37,279 bases of DNA from IMG/VR virus record IMGVR_UViG_3300033571_009716, positions 1 to 37,279 of that record; one strand, written 5' to 3'. Under the pieces are notes generated by a model that did no database searches, had not been told where the DNA came from, and worked only from the letters and a program-made list of their open reading frames with translations. Each line of letters starts with the position of its first letter. Position 1 is the first letter of the stretch. The position numbers and the translations under genes were made by a program. Below, piece by piece: positions 1 through 8,873 of this stretch. Origin of the DNA: a virus.

Positions 1-1032
1 CCAAACGACTTCATCTGTTTTCCAATCTTTAAAGAAACCTAAAATTTCACCATTGAAAGCATGTCTATGTCCTTGTTTTTCAAGAATACCATAACCCTCA
101 CACATCTCTAACAAGCCCGAATACTTATTAAGACCTGTTCTAAAGTTTAAATACATCTCAGTCTCAAGGAATGGTGGCACAAAACGATTTTTAGTCGTAA
201 ATGCTCTCAATGTAAGTCCATTAATGTCCTTTGATAGAGGTGTAACCGTGTCATTAGAATCCTTATTCTTACTATCACTTGATCTTTCAGCCTTCTTTGC
301 CATCTGAACAATCACAGATGCCATATAAAGAGGTCCAGAACCACCAGCTTGTTTCTTTAAAGCAGAAGGATGAAGTTGTGATGGATCATCATAGATATGA
401 TTGGTAAAAACAACAGGACAATTAGCCTTTGATGCTACTTGCGTGATTGCTCTTAACATGCTTTTCAAAGCTTTTGCACGATTTCCCATATCAGGAGTAT
501 CAGAACCCTCATCGATCTTCTTTTGTTCTTGGGTTGTAATCAAATTACCAAGAGAATCGATGACAATAAGAACTTTGCCTTGCAGATTTTTTTCGATGAC
601 AGTTTGTAGAAACTTTACAACTTGATTTCTGCATTGTTCAGTCAATTGTGATGGGACATGTTTGATTTTTGAGGTGTCACATCCAAGTCTTTTTGCTGTA
701 TCTTCGTCTAATGCGCCTTCGGTGTCAAAATATGCAACGTGCATTCCTTTTTTTTGAGCATTTGCCATAATTTTATTAGCCATCAGTGTTTTTCCACAAG
801 ATTCTGGTCCAATAAAACCCGTAAGGCGACCCATTGGAATTCCCCCGTAGATAGAACCTGATATGATTGCGTTTAATGCCAATGATCCAGTATCAATCCA
901 TTCTTTAACGTTAGATAAACTGTTTTCATCAAGAAATGCTGCCTCTGGATTAAGATCATCTAGAACATTAAATGCATCCATGATATTTCCGGTATTAGTT
1001 TCTATATTTTCTTCAATTTTTTTCTTAGCCAT
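1..1032 (-). CDS. uvsX: UvsX recombinase (RecA family), C-terminus beyond window
   Basis: RecA-type strand-exchange protein that coats single-stranded DNA and drives the recombination-dependent replication of T4-like phages. I translated it by hand from the ATG at 1032; 344 codons are open to the window edge, so the C-terminus is missing. The Walker A loop GPESCGKT lies near residues 75-82 and Walker B (VLIVIDSLG) near 154-162. A DTEG segment follows strand 3, as in RecA and UvsX. It is the last gene of the minus-strand replication block. A hairpin at 1052-1082 lies only about 20 bases before its start, so its expression may depend on read-through or on a promoter packed into that short gap. 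Its partners UvsY and UvsW are at 17.3-19.1 kb. Confidence 0.93.
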   Translation of the reverse strand, partial: MAKKKIEENIETNTGNIMDAFNVLDDLNPEAAFLDENSLSNVKEWIDTGSLALNAIISGSIYGGIPMGRLTGFIGPESCGKTLMANKIMANAQKKGMHVAYFDTEGALDEDTAKRLGCDTSKIKHVPSQLTEQCRNQVVKFLQTVIEKNLQGKVLIVIDSLGNLITTQEQKKIDEGSDTPDMGNRAKALKSMLRAITQVASKANCPVVFTNHIYDDPSQLHPSALKKQAGGSGPLYMASVIVQMAKKAERSSDSKNKDSNDTVTPLSKDINGLTLRAFTTKNRFVPPFLETEMYLNFRTGLNKYSGLLEMCEGYGILEKQGHRHAFNGEILGFFKDWKTDEVVW

Positions 1033-1051
1033 ATACAATATATTAACAGAA

Positions 1052-1088
1052 AACCTCAGACTGTCAAAGACAATCTGAGGTTTTTTTT
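1052..1088. terminator. Intrinsic terminator-like hairpin between the small acidic protein gene and uvsX
   Basis: Two 14-base arms (1052-1065 and 1069-1082) pair with one mismatch around a 3-base AAA loop. The plus strand then has a run of eight T (1081-1088), the classic intrinsic terminator form. On the minus strand, the one transcribed here, the stem is followed by TTTTCTGTT, a weaker U-tract. It can act on either strand. Because flanking genes are both minus strand, its likely role is to end or attenuate transcripts from the 1109-1510 gene before uvsX. Confidence 0.7.
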
Positions 1089-1108
1089 GATGAATACTGA
1101 AAAATTTG

Positions 1109-1510
1109 TTATTCGTCAAATAAATTAACTACTCTTTCAGTGGGTTCTGGTGCTGGTTGAGCAGCAGCCACATCTGCTGTGACAAATGCGTTTTGTGGGT
1201 TGAACATTTGTGCATATTGTGTCTGTAAACGGAAATCTAATGCGTCGATATCTGTTGTTGTTATTCTCGAAGAGTCGTATGTAAATACGACATCTGCGGA
1301 CTTATCTCCCAAGAACTCTCTGAAAAAGAGAGGAAGGAGTTGAACTGACATCTTTCCGGTATTGTCAGCAGGGACAATATGAAGAATGACAGGATTTTTA
1401 ATGTTCAAGTTTCCTTTTGTAGAAGGAGCTTCTTGACCAAGAATTGTCCTACCAATAGTGTCTAGGATTACGATTAATTTGTTTTCTGTTGTTGTTGTTG
1501 TATTACTCAT
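1109..1510 (-). CDS. Conserved-looking small phage protein with acidic C-terminal tip
   Basis: 133 residues, no family recognised with confidence. It starts with a Thr-rich stretch, has a compact hydrophobic core (for example PVILHIVPADN and QLLPLFFREFLG), then an Ala/Pro/Glu-rich linker ending in RVVNLFDE. The short linker with an acidic, hydrophobic tip recalls the protein-interaction tail of single-stranded DNA binding proteins. That, with its place directly upstream of uvsX, suggests a role in replication or recombination, but this is inference only. It is separated from uvsX by a hairpin and is divergent from the small plus-strand gene at 1567. Confidence 0.75.
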   Translation of the reverse strand: MSNTTTTTENKLIVILDTIGRTILGQEAPSTKGNLNIKNPVILHIVPADNTGKMSVQLLPLFFREFLGDKSADVVFTYDSSRITTTDIDALDFRLQTQYAQMFNPQNAFVTADVAAAQPAPEPTERVVNLFDE

Positions 1511-1566
1511 AATTGTTATATAAATTTAACATATTATGTATAATAGTCAATGGGTAAATATTAAAA

Positions 1567-1905
1567 ATGTTAAATTTTTCTAAATATTTTTATAAAATAC
1601 AAAAAAGTAATCCTCATATATCTGATGATTATGATCTTATTATTCAAATAGCTGACCCATCTAAAGGTAAAAATTATTATAAAACTTATAAATTTTCTGG
1701 TTATATATCTGAACAAGAAGCAAAAGAAAATGTACAAAAAAAATTAGAAGATATTAAAAAAGAACATGAAATAAAAACAAATGATATTATGTCACCTGAA
1801 GAATTTTCATCAGAAATGACAAAATTAAAAGCTTATATCAAAAGATCAAAAGATAATGAAAGATTATCTTTTAAAGATTTTGTAAAATCACAATTTCCAT
1901 CCTAA
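1567..1905 (+). CDS. Hypothetical protein
   Basis: 112 residues, rich in Lys, Asp and Glu, no membrane segment, no family recognised. The central part is predicted helical by eye (EQEAKENVQKKLEDIKKEHE). It is a lone plus-strand gene inside the minus-strand replication block; its 3' end overlaps the end of thyX by 18 bases in a convergent arrangement. No clear Shine-Dalgarno sequence precedes the ATG. The AT-rich coding style matches its neighbours. It may be a small accessory protein acquired independently. Confidence 0.7.
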   Translation: MLNFSKYFYKIQKSNPHISDDYDLIIQIADPSKGKNYYKTYKFSGYISEQEAKENVQKKLEDIKKEHEIKTNDIMSPEEFSSEMTKLKAYIKRSKDNERLSFKDFVKSQFPS

Positions 1906-2535
1906 TGCGTAAGAAATTTGTGGAAATTTTTCTATAAAAATTGATTTAATACCATTTGCTATTTCTCTATGTTCTTTTTGTGTGTCTTCTTTGGTTCTAA
2001 TTTCTAAATAATGAATCCAAGATCGAATGGAACCTGACATATACATTGTTGTTTGTGTGCTCAATGGAAGAATCATTCTTGCACATTCTTTTGCGATACC
2101 AGAATCAATAAGATGTTCATAAGCGGCAAGACAAGCTTTCTCTGCATTGTCAACGATACTTGCTTGGAATGATGTAAGTTGAACTTCCTCATCTCCCACT
2201 TGTCGATTTGTCTTTCCTTGCTTTCTAAATTCAATTGGTTCTAGTTTTGTTACTTCAGAATATCTTTGACTAAATTCTTGAAAAGAAAAGCTACGATGCC
2301 TTAATATTTGCGCTGCGATAGCTCTTGATGTTTGAATTTCTATACACATAGATGCCATTTCAAATGGACTCCAATGTTTATGTTTAATTAAATAATTTAT
2401 TAATTTTGGAGAAGATTCTTTGTTTAATTGATTACTAGGATTTGAAACTCTTGCACAATAAATAATTAAATCTTCTGGTGTGGATATTGTAGATTCAATT
2501 TGAGGCGTTGTTAATGATATTAATTTAGTTTTCAT
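1888..2535 (-). CDS. thyX: Flavin-dependent thymidylate synthase ThyX
   Basis: Makes dTMP from dUMP using FAD, NADPH and methylene-tetrahydrofolate, supplying thymidine for an AT-rich phage genome. The ThyX signature RHRX7S is present as RHRSFSFQEFS at residues 79-89, followed by QRY. At 215 residues the length fits the family. I chose the ATG at 2535 because it overlaps the TGA of the DNA polymerase gene (ATGA), the usual translational coupling. The open frame extends upstream to 2592, but that extension would overlap the polymerase by 61 bases and adds residues not typical of ThyX. Its 3' end overlaps the convergent 1567-1905 gene. Confidence 0.95.
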   Translation of the reverse strand: MKTKLISLTTPQIESTISTPEDLIIYCARVSNPSNQLNKESSPKLINYLIKHKHWSPFEMASMCIEIQTSRAIAAQILRHRSFSFQEFSQRYSEVTKLEPIEFRKQGKTNRQVGDEEVQLTSFQASIVDNAEKACLAAYEHLIDSGIAKECARMILPLSTQTTMYMSGSIRSWIHYLEIRTKEDTQKEHREIANGIKSIFIEKFPQISYALGWKL

Positions 2536-5102
2536 GAAAATAATTCTGTTAAATCTGTAGCCTCTTCGCACCCAATTGCGGGAGTAGGCCAACCAATAAC
2601 GTTAAATATCCTTGTTAATAGCGGAACTACGTTTTTTTCAAACATAAAACGATAATCAGGCTTAATCACTGCAAGTAACTCCTTTGGATATTCATCTATA
2701 AAACCCATTGTCTCATATGCATATATGTTTTTCTTGCAATAAAAAAATTTAATCTTAGTTCCATTAGCAATTGCTGGATATTTATCATCAATTTTTAATT
2801 TTTTAAGAGCATCATTAAAATTAATACAACTTTTAGCATGACCGGGAGTTCCTTTACCAAAACCACCATTACCATCAATCATATTGCTGTATTTTTCATA
2901 ATTATTAATCTTTTTTCTCGTAGCAATTTCAATTGTAGACATATTACAAAATTTTTCATATCCCTCTTGAAACAAATGAATCGCTATTTTTCTATTTTTA
3001 GCAATAATTGCTGATTCTATAACATTTTTAATCAATTCTTTAACTTCTTTTGATAAAGTTGCTTTGGCAACTTCAATCCCTTTGTATTCAAACTCTTCGG
3101 TTTTAACGCCATCTTTGTCTAAAATGTGAAGAATGTAGAATTTTTTAGCTTGAAGTAACGCAACGTCACATATTTTTTCTCGTTTAAAAACATAACGAGG
3201 GTCGATTGATTTAAATTCTAATTTAGCCCATTCGTTAATTCCATTATTTAAAACTTTACCATATTCATCGATAATATCGTATGCTTCTTTGGTGATTTCT
3301 CCGTCTTTTAGTAGAGAAGTGTTTTTATTTTGTAATATTTCTTTAAATGAAAAGAATTCACTGTCAGTATCTTGATAAATTAAAATATCTTCCAACTTAC
3401 CAGAAAACCCAGATCGTTTGGCATACTCATATATAATTTCTGGACCCTTTTTAACAACCGCTTGACCCGATAACGTTACACTTTCCGCATGATCAATGTC
3501 AAATAGAGGTGAAAATATGTTAGAAAATACACCATATATTGAGTTTAAAAATACTTTATACACATTTGACAATGTATCGTTATCATTAACCTCTTCTTGG
3601 TACTTTTGTTTATCTTCTGGTGTTTTTGCTTTTTTTAATTTGAGTTTAGCTTGTAATGTTTTATCTTTTGCCTTTACTCTTTCAGAGTATAATTTATCAA
3701 TAAGGGTAGGTACGACTCCTTTAAATCTTTGTGTATACAAAACATCAGCTTTTGTTATGCAAAGTTTCTCAGATTTAACTATTTCTTCAAATTTTTCATT
3801 AGTAAGATCTACAATTTTATTATTAGTTAATTTTAAAGTAATACCATCTTTACTTCGAGCAATAATTTTGCCTATTTTGGTTTCAGTTGATATATTTAAA
3901 GTAATAATTGTATTTGGATACAAACTATTAGCATCATACGTCACAACATCATCATATAAACCTTTTACTGGTTCATAAACAAAACCACCAGCAAAATCTT
4001 GTTTCACATTATCCACGTTAAATGTAGGAATTATCATGTTTTGTGATAATGCTTGATGTGCAACAGCACCAGTAATCATTGAAACTTTACCCATTGATTT
4101 TTGAAATGGAATAAATCCACGATATGCAAGATTTCTAATGAGTTGCAAGTATTTTAACTTGTTTTCAAGCATTACCAGCAAGCGTACGTCTTGAATATTG
4201 TAATCTGTAAACTTAAACCAATCAGTATCAGCAAGAGTTGATAATGATGTGCTACCAATAGCTATTTTAGACTCACCTAATTCATATTCTGATATATAAT
4301 TTAAAGACATTGACTCTCTTTTTCCACCACAAAGAGTTTCATAGAGATCCATATAATCGATAATACTGACACCCGCAACGTGCCATCTGTCAAGTTCTCT
4401 ACCTAATTTGTTAATAGATGCTTTTTCTTGTAACCAAAGCTTGTTAACTGGTGATAATTTTTCTTTATAATCATCTTCAAATATTTTCGACAATCTATTC
4501 ATGATGTATGGTATATCATACCCATGAACGTTCCATCCGGTAACAATATCAGGTGGGTCGTTTCTCCAAAAATTAACAAAACTCTTTAACAAATCTCTTT
4601 CATCTTTACATTTAATATAAGTTACGTCTTCTTCTAATGTGGAATAATTTTTACAACCCCAAGTATAATACTGTTTTGATAAAGAATCATAAACCGTTAT
4701 AAGGTTTACAGGATCACTAGCTATTTCTGGTGATGCAAAGTGATCAGTTGCATAAGTTTCAATATCAAGATAAAAAATTTTGAGTGGTTGTGTTCCAAAT
4801 CCCGGCTTATCAATATCATCTTTAAAAGTTTCAAGTAAAAATTGCTGTTGAATTTCAAGATTGTAAAATAATCTCGTAATTGGTGTCGTTTCAACGTAAG
4901 ATTTTCTAGCTTTTTGATTTTTAAATATTAACTTTTTAAGGGGAGTTTTAAAAACAGATGTAGCATCTGTACCGTGCTCAGATTCAATGTATAAATATGG
5001 CTCATAACTAGTAACACGAGTAATTCTGTTACCATCATCATCCCAAGTCCACAGGTGCATAGCACCATTTCGGGAATCATAATAAACGTTTCTATACGCC
5101 AT
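2532..5102 (-). CDS. 43: Family B DNA polymerase (T4 gp43 type) with 3'-5' exonuclease
   Basis: Replicative DNA polymerase, 856 residues, close to T4 gp43 (898). The proofreading domain shows Exo I YLDIET (111-116), Exo II VTGWNVHGYD (about 187-196) and Exo III YNIQDVRLL (301-309). The polymerase domain shows motif A DANSLYP (390-396), motif B KVFLNSIYG (about 516-524) and motif C YQDTDS (576-581). All catalytic carboxylates are present, so the enzyme should be active. No intein or split is visible. It lies between a glycosyltransferase gene and thyX in the minus-strand operon and is coupled to thyX by a 4-base overlap. Confidence 0.97.
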   Translation of the reverse strand: MAYRNVYYDSRNGAMHLWTWDDDGNRITRVTSYEPYLYIESEHGTDATSVFKTPLKKLIFKNQKARKSYVETTPITRLFYNLEIQQQFLLETFKDDIDKPGFGTQPLKIFYLDIETYATDHFASPEIASDPVNLITVYDSLSKQYYTWGCKNYSTLEEDVTYIKCKDERDLLKSFVNFWRNDPPDIVTGWNVHGYDIPYIMNRLSKIFEDDYKEKLSPVNKLWLQEKASINKLGRELDRWHVAGVSIIDYMDLYETLCGGKRESMSLNYISEYELGESKIAIGSTSLSTLADTDWFKFTDYNIQDVRLLVMLENKLKYLQLIRNLAYRGFIPFQKSMGKVSMITGAVAHQALSQNMIIPTFNVDNVKQDFAGGFVYEPVKGLYDDVVTYDANSLYPNTIITLNISTETKIGKIIARSKDGITLKLTNNKIVDLTNEKFEEIVKSEKLCITKADVLYTQRFKGVVPTLIDKLYSERVKAKDKTLQAKLKLKKAKTPEDKQKYQEEVNDNDTLSNVYKVFLNSIYGVFSNIFSPLFDIDHAESVTLSGQAVVKKGPEIIYEYAKRSGFSGKLEDILIYQDTDSEFFSFKEILQNKNTSLLKDGEITKEAYDIIDEYGKVLNNGINEWAKLEFKSIDPRYVFKREKICDVALLQAKKFYILHILDKDGVKTEEFEYKGIEVAKATLSKEVKELIKNVIESAIIAKNRKIAIHLFQEGYEKFCNMSTIEIATRKKINNYEKYSNMIDGNGGFGKGTPGHAKSCINFNDALKKLKIDDKYPAIANGTKIKFFYCKKNIYAYETMGFIDEYPKELLAVIKPDYRFMFEKNVVPLLTRIFNVIGWPTPAIGCEEATDLTELFS

Positions 5103-5132
5103 ATACTTATTATGGCATAAATTTACAAATGG

Positions 5133-6428
5133 TCAAGAATCTTGATCTGGATTGTTTAATATAAGTTTTGGAGCCATTTTTTTTCTTTCTTTTGAACCCC
5201 ATTCGGTAAAATACATTGCTTCATATTCGTCTAAATGGTCTTCTAACCACAATCCTTCAGTGAATTTTCTGGCTTTTTCTGATAATCTCATATATCGGCT
5301 ATGATCAGATGTTATATACTCAAGCTGTTGAATTAAATCATCACCAGTTTTGAATTTAAATTCAGCTTCTTCGTATGTACAAAGGTCTTGATATACTCCC
5401 GGCATACCTAAACCACCAGCTTCTATCATTTTAATATTAGATTTTGATTTATTAAAAACATTATCAATCAATGGTGCAAAAGATACGTTACAATTTGTAT
5501 CATAAAGACCTTTTGGATAATCATGAAGGGGTGACCAATCGATATATTCCATATCGCCGTTATCAATATATGGTTTTAGTACCAATGGGAAACAACCTTT
5601 CCATACAAATTTAAATTTTTTACGTGCTTTTATAATTGCATCGGTAACGTGTTTAAAATCATCATTCAATCCAGTGCGATTTAACACATCAACATGTGTT
5701 CCTGATCCAGAATACAATATTCTAGGACGTTTTTTGTTTTCGTCGTACAATCTTTCAATTCTTTCTTTCTCATAAAAACGATCTAACCAGAATTTAGGAG
5801 GATAATTTGGAATAACTGTTATGTTTTTATTACCTGTTTTATCTTGATAATATTCTTTCATGTATTTACAAGTAACAGTCATCTCATCCATTGTTTGCAT
5901 GATCTCTAAAATACTATCGGTGATATTTTGATCAACAAAAGCATCTTTACAACGATTGTAATCAGGAATATCATCTTTGAAGACGATATCATCGACTTCA
6001 TAAATTAATCTATATTTAAAATGACTCTGCGCTTTTTTTAATTCTTTAATAAAATCTCTTTGAATGGGTGTCGCTTGACGTTGCATTCTTATAGCTTTAA
6101 TGCCACCATAAAATCTTAAATCTAAAATCATTTGAGTAAGACCTGACATACATGCTTTAGTGTAAGCATTCATAAGAAACTCAGGCCAAACCATTCTCCA
6201 AAACCCACAACCACCATAATCGGCATAGTAATTGATGGCTCGTGGTAAATTTGCTTCTGGCATTTCCAATTTAGGTGGATCTGGTAATTTTACGGGGTGC
6301 ATACCAGCATAACTGTAGGTGGGCATACCTATTGGCATTGCTGCTGGTGGGTTTGGTATATTAGTTCTAACTGGATTGTATTGAAATACAACGTTATTAC
6401 CATTATTTTCTTTTATTTTTAATGCCAT
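5133..6428 (-). CDS. GT-B type glycosyltransferase (GT4-like)
   Basis: 431 residues. The C-terminal half has the GT-B nucleotide-sugar site: a strand with RILYSGSGTH (236-245), then FNKSKSNIKMIEAGGLGMP (325-343), which matches the conserved Lys and Glu/Gly/Pro region of GT4 enzymes. The first 60 residues are Pro-rich and probably disordered, which is unusual for a GT4 enzyme. A single sugar transfer to an unknown acceptor is expected. It sits between gp46 and the DNA polymerase gene, outside the main glycan block, and similar lone transferases occur in other T4-like marine phages (from memory). A TATAAATT element lies just before its start. Confidence 0.8.
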   Translation of the reverse strand: MALKIKENNGNNVVFQYNPVRTNIPNPPAAMPIGMPTYSYAGMHPVKLPDPPKLEMPEANLPRAINYYADYGGCGFWRMVWPEFLMNAYTKACMSGLTQMILDLRFYGGIKAIRMQRQATPIQRDFIKELKKAQSHFKYRLIYEVDDIVFKDDIPDYNRCKDAFVDQNITDSILEIMQTMDEMTVTCKYMKEYYQDKTGNKNITVIPNYPPKFWLDRFYEKERIERLYDENKKRPRILYSGSGTHVDVLNRTGLNDDFKHVTDAIIKARKKFKFVWKGCFPLVLKPYIDNGDMEYIDWSPLHDYPKGLYDTNCNVSFAPLIDNVFNKSKSNIKMIEAGGLGMPGVYQDLCTYEEAEFKFKTGDDLIQQLEYITSDHSRYMRLSEKARKFTEGLWLEDHLDEYEAMYFTEWGSKERKKMAPKLILNNPDQDS

Positions 6429-6433
6429 ATTTA

Positions 6434-6441
6434 AATTTATA
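6434..6441 (-). promoter_or_regulatory. Late-promoter-like TATAAATT before the GT4-like gene
   Basis: The minus strand reads TATAAATT five bases before the ATG at 6428. It is one base off the T4 late consensus TATAAATA. The sequence is simple and AT-rich, so chance occurrence is possible. Confidence 0.3.
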
Positions 6442-6457
6442 AGTCATGGTGTATTAA

Positions 6458-8251
6458 TCAACTAACTATTGTTGTAACACCATTAAATTTTTCTAATAAA
6501 ATTATGTTATCGCAATTTGTGATTTCAGATGATTTGTGAGATACAATATAAATTGATTCGTCATATTTTGCAACCTTATCTTTAAGTATTTCAAGAATTT
6601 TATCTGTTCCTTTTGCGTCTAAAGCGCAATCAAAAAGTTCATCATATATATTCAAAGAAAAAGATATACCAGAATGACACCTCAATACGTCTTGAAATGT
6701 AAAAAGTATAGCGGTATCAATTCTTTTACGTTCTCCACCACTAAAATTAAAATATGAACATTCTTTATTTTGTTCATTATAAATTGTTTCTTCAAACGTT
6801 TCATCAAACACACATTTACAGGGCGCATCAAGCGTCTGTAAATAATAGTTAAGTCTTGTATTAAGAATATTGATGATTTTTTTTACAATGTATTTTTTGA
6901 CTCCATCCTCAGACATAATAAACTTGACGGTATCAAGTATTGCCATGTCTTTTTTAATGTTTTTAAGCTTTTCTTCATTAATTTGTATTTCTTTTTTTAC
7001 ATTATCTATGTTTACTTTAGTTGATGATTTTTCTTTATTAATTTCAACAATAAATTGTTTGAAATTTTTAATGTCATGTTCACATTTAGAAATTTTATGA
7101 TCATTATCTTTAATGTCTAATTTAATTTGAATTAAATTTTTAATTTTTTTGTTAATCTTATCAATACCATCTTCTATTTTTTCTATTTTGTTTGCCCAAG
7201 AATTTTTTTGTTCATTAACGGTCGATTCTTCATTAGAAAATTTTATAATATCATTTTCAATATCTGTTAATCTTTTATTAACAGATTCAATATCGTCTTT
7301 GCAATATTCTCTATTGCAAGTTGGGCATGTATTACCTTTATCTTTTATTTTTTGTTTTTCTTTTTTAAGTTGATTGATTTCAGCAGATATGTTTGAACTT
7401 TTTAATATAGTATCTGTTTTGTTTTTAGAAAAAGTTTTGATTCCTTCCTTTAAAAGAAAAATTTGTTCTTCTAATTTTTTAATATCGTTATTACACTCAT
7501 CCACGGATGGAAATTTTTTATCTTTACATTCTTTAATTGTCTTTTCATTTGATTTAATATTGTAATTCCAATTATCAATTTTTTCTTGTTTCTTTTTATC
7601 TTCGTTTGCTAATTGAATTTCAAATGTATTTAAATCTCTTTGAAGATTAATAAAAATATTACTAATAATATCATTTTCTTTTTTTGTATCATTGTAATCA
7701 CTTCTAGTTTTTAATAAAATTTCACTAAAAATGTTTAATTGAAGTATTCCTTCAATAAATTTTCTTTTTTCTGTCTTTTTTTGCGCCATAAACGGAATGG
7801 TGTTATTTGCAGACATAATAACTGCATTGTTAAACACTTCTTCGTTAGCACCTATAAGAGTTTTGATAAATTCATCGTTTTTAGGTAAAGTTGATAATGT
7901 AATATCCTGATCATTACATAAAATTTCTATTTTTGTTGGATCTAAAGTTCTTGTTATTTTATATTTGGTTGTTAAAGAATCTTTTACAGTAAATTCTAAA
8001 ATAGCCTGACATTCTTCTTTATTTTTGTTATGTTGTATCTTATCTTTTTTTAATTCTCTAATTGTGTTTCCAAATAAACACCAAAAAATTGCATCTGCTA
8101 TTGTACTTTTACCAATTCCATTTTTACCACCCTTATCTTTATTTTCTCCTGTGATTACAGTAATACCTTTGGCAAAATCAATTTTAATTGGATTGTTTCC
8201 AATGGAAAGGAAATTTTTTATCTTTATAGAGTTAAAGATTACATTCTTCAC
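6458..8251 (-). CDS. 46: Recombination nuclease ATPase subunit gp46 (SbcC/Rad50-like)
   Basis: 597 residues, close to T4 gp46 (560). An SMC-type ATPase that pairs with gp47 to resect DNA ends for recombination-dependent replication. The N-terminal Walker A lies at about 35-50 with the core GKNGIGKST. A long coiled coil (about 180-440) is interrupted by a zinc hook CPTC at 309-312. The C-terminal ABC signature NFSGGERKR is at 502-510 and Walker B LNIYDELFD near 533-541. The start is a GTG at 8249-8251; no in-frame ATG is available nearby. Its partner gene 47 lies 7.3 kb away, split off by the glycan gene block. Confidence 0.95.
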   Translation of the reverse strand: MKNVIFNSIKIKNFLSIGNNPIKIDFAKGITVITGENKDKGGKNGIGKSTIADAIFWCLFGNTIRELKKDKIQHNKNKEECQAILEFTVKDSLTTKYKITRTLDPTKIEILCNDQDITLSTLPKNDEFIKTLIGANEEVFNNAVIMSANNTIPFMAQKKTEKRKFIEGILQLNIFSEILLKTRSDYNDTKKENDIISNIFINLQRDLNTFEIQLANEDKKKQEKIDNWNYNIKSNEKTIKECKDKKFPSVDECNNDIKKLEEQIFLLKEGIKTFSKNKTDTILKSSNISAEINQLKKEKQKIKDKGNTCPTCNREYCKDDIESVNKRLTDIENDIIKFSNEESTVNEQKNSWANKIEKIEDGIDKINKKIKNLIQIKLDIKDNDHKISKCEHDIKNFKQFIVEINKEKSSTKVNIDNVKKEIQINEEKLKNIKKDMAILDTVKFIMSEDGVKKYIVKKIINILNTRLNYYLQTLDAPCKCVFDETFEETIYNEQNKECSYFNFSGGERKRIDTAILFTFQDVLRCHSGISFSLNIYDELFDCALDAKGTDKILEILKDKVAKYDESIYIVSHKSSEITNCDNIILLEKFNGVTTIVS

Positions 8252-8300
8252 CCTGATATATTAAATCAATATCCAGAATAATCAAATGTTTTATTTAAAT

Positions 8301-8873
8301 TTATTGTTTTGTGGCAATAATATTATATTCTTCTTTTATGATGGAATATCCTAAGTTTAATAATTTCATTAAACAATTATGTAAATTTATGCCACCCCAA
8401 GAAAGAGTTCCATCCGAATGAATAAATTCAAACATCAATATTTTAATATCAATTTTAGAAAAATCTATTGAATTGATTATTTGAACATCTAAGCCTTCAG
8501 TGTCTATATAAAATCTATCAATTACAGATAAGTTCAATTCTTCAAATAATTTATTTATATTAACTGCTTTTACTTTTTGTTTTATAAGATTGTTATGATT
8601 GTGTTGGTGTAAATGTGATTCAAATACTGATACATGACTTGATGTTAATTCGTTAGCGGGTAATACAATATCAATATATTCAACATCTGTAGGTGTAATT
8701 GCATAATTTAAAAAATTAACATTATCAACGTTTGCATAGTTATTTTTACATTCATTTAAAGAATATATATTAGCATCTATTAAATATAATTTTTCTATAT
8801 TATTAGAATTTTCAGTTATAAAATGATAAACATGATCATTTCCAGTATGACAGCCTATTTGTAATATTTTCAT
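8301..8873 (-). CDS. FkbM-family SAM-dependent methyltransferase
   Basis: 190 residues. Residues 4-13 (LQIGCHTGND) form the glycine-rich SAM motif I and Asp33 (LIDAN) is the ribose-binding acidic residue. The FkbM hallmark IDTEGLD is at 123-129 with MFEF following near 147-150. FkbM enzymes usually O-methylate sugars or carboxylates in glycans. It is the last gene of the nine-gene glycan block, overlapping the preceding gene by 4 bases and separated from gp46 by 49 bases. It may cap or terminate the glycan built by the upstream transferases (inference). Confidence 0.82.
   Translation of the reverse strand: MKILQIGCHTGNDHVYHFITENSNNIEKLYLIDANIYSLNECKNNYANVDNVNFLNYAITPTDVEYIDIVLPANELTSSHVSVFESHLHQHNHNNLIKQKVKAVNINKLFEELNLSVIDRFYIDTEGLDVQIINSIDFSKIDIKILMFEFIHSDGTLSWGGINLHNCLMKLLNLGYSIIKEEYNIIATKQ

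Noticed and set aside
2536-2592. Longer thyX start at 2592
   Set aside because: It would overlap the polymerase gene by 61 bases and adds a basic stretch not expected in ThyX; the ATGA overlap at 2535 is the better start.
3496-3978. Plus-strand open frame of 160 codons inside the DNA polymerase gene
   Set aside because: Antisense to the conserved polymerase motifs A and B, no ribosome site or recognisable protein; a shadow frame.
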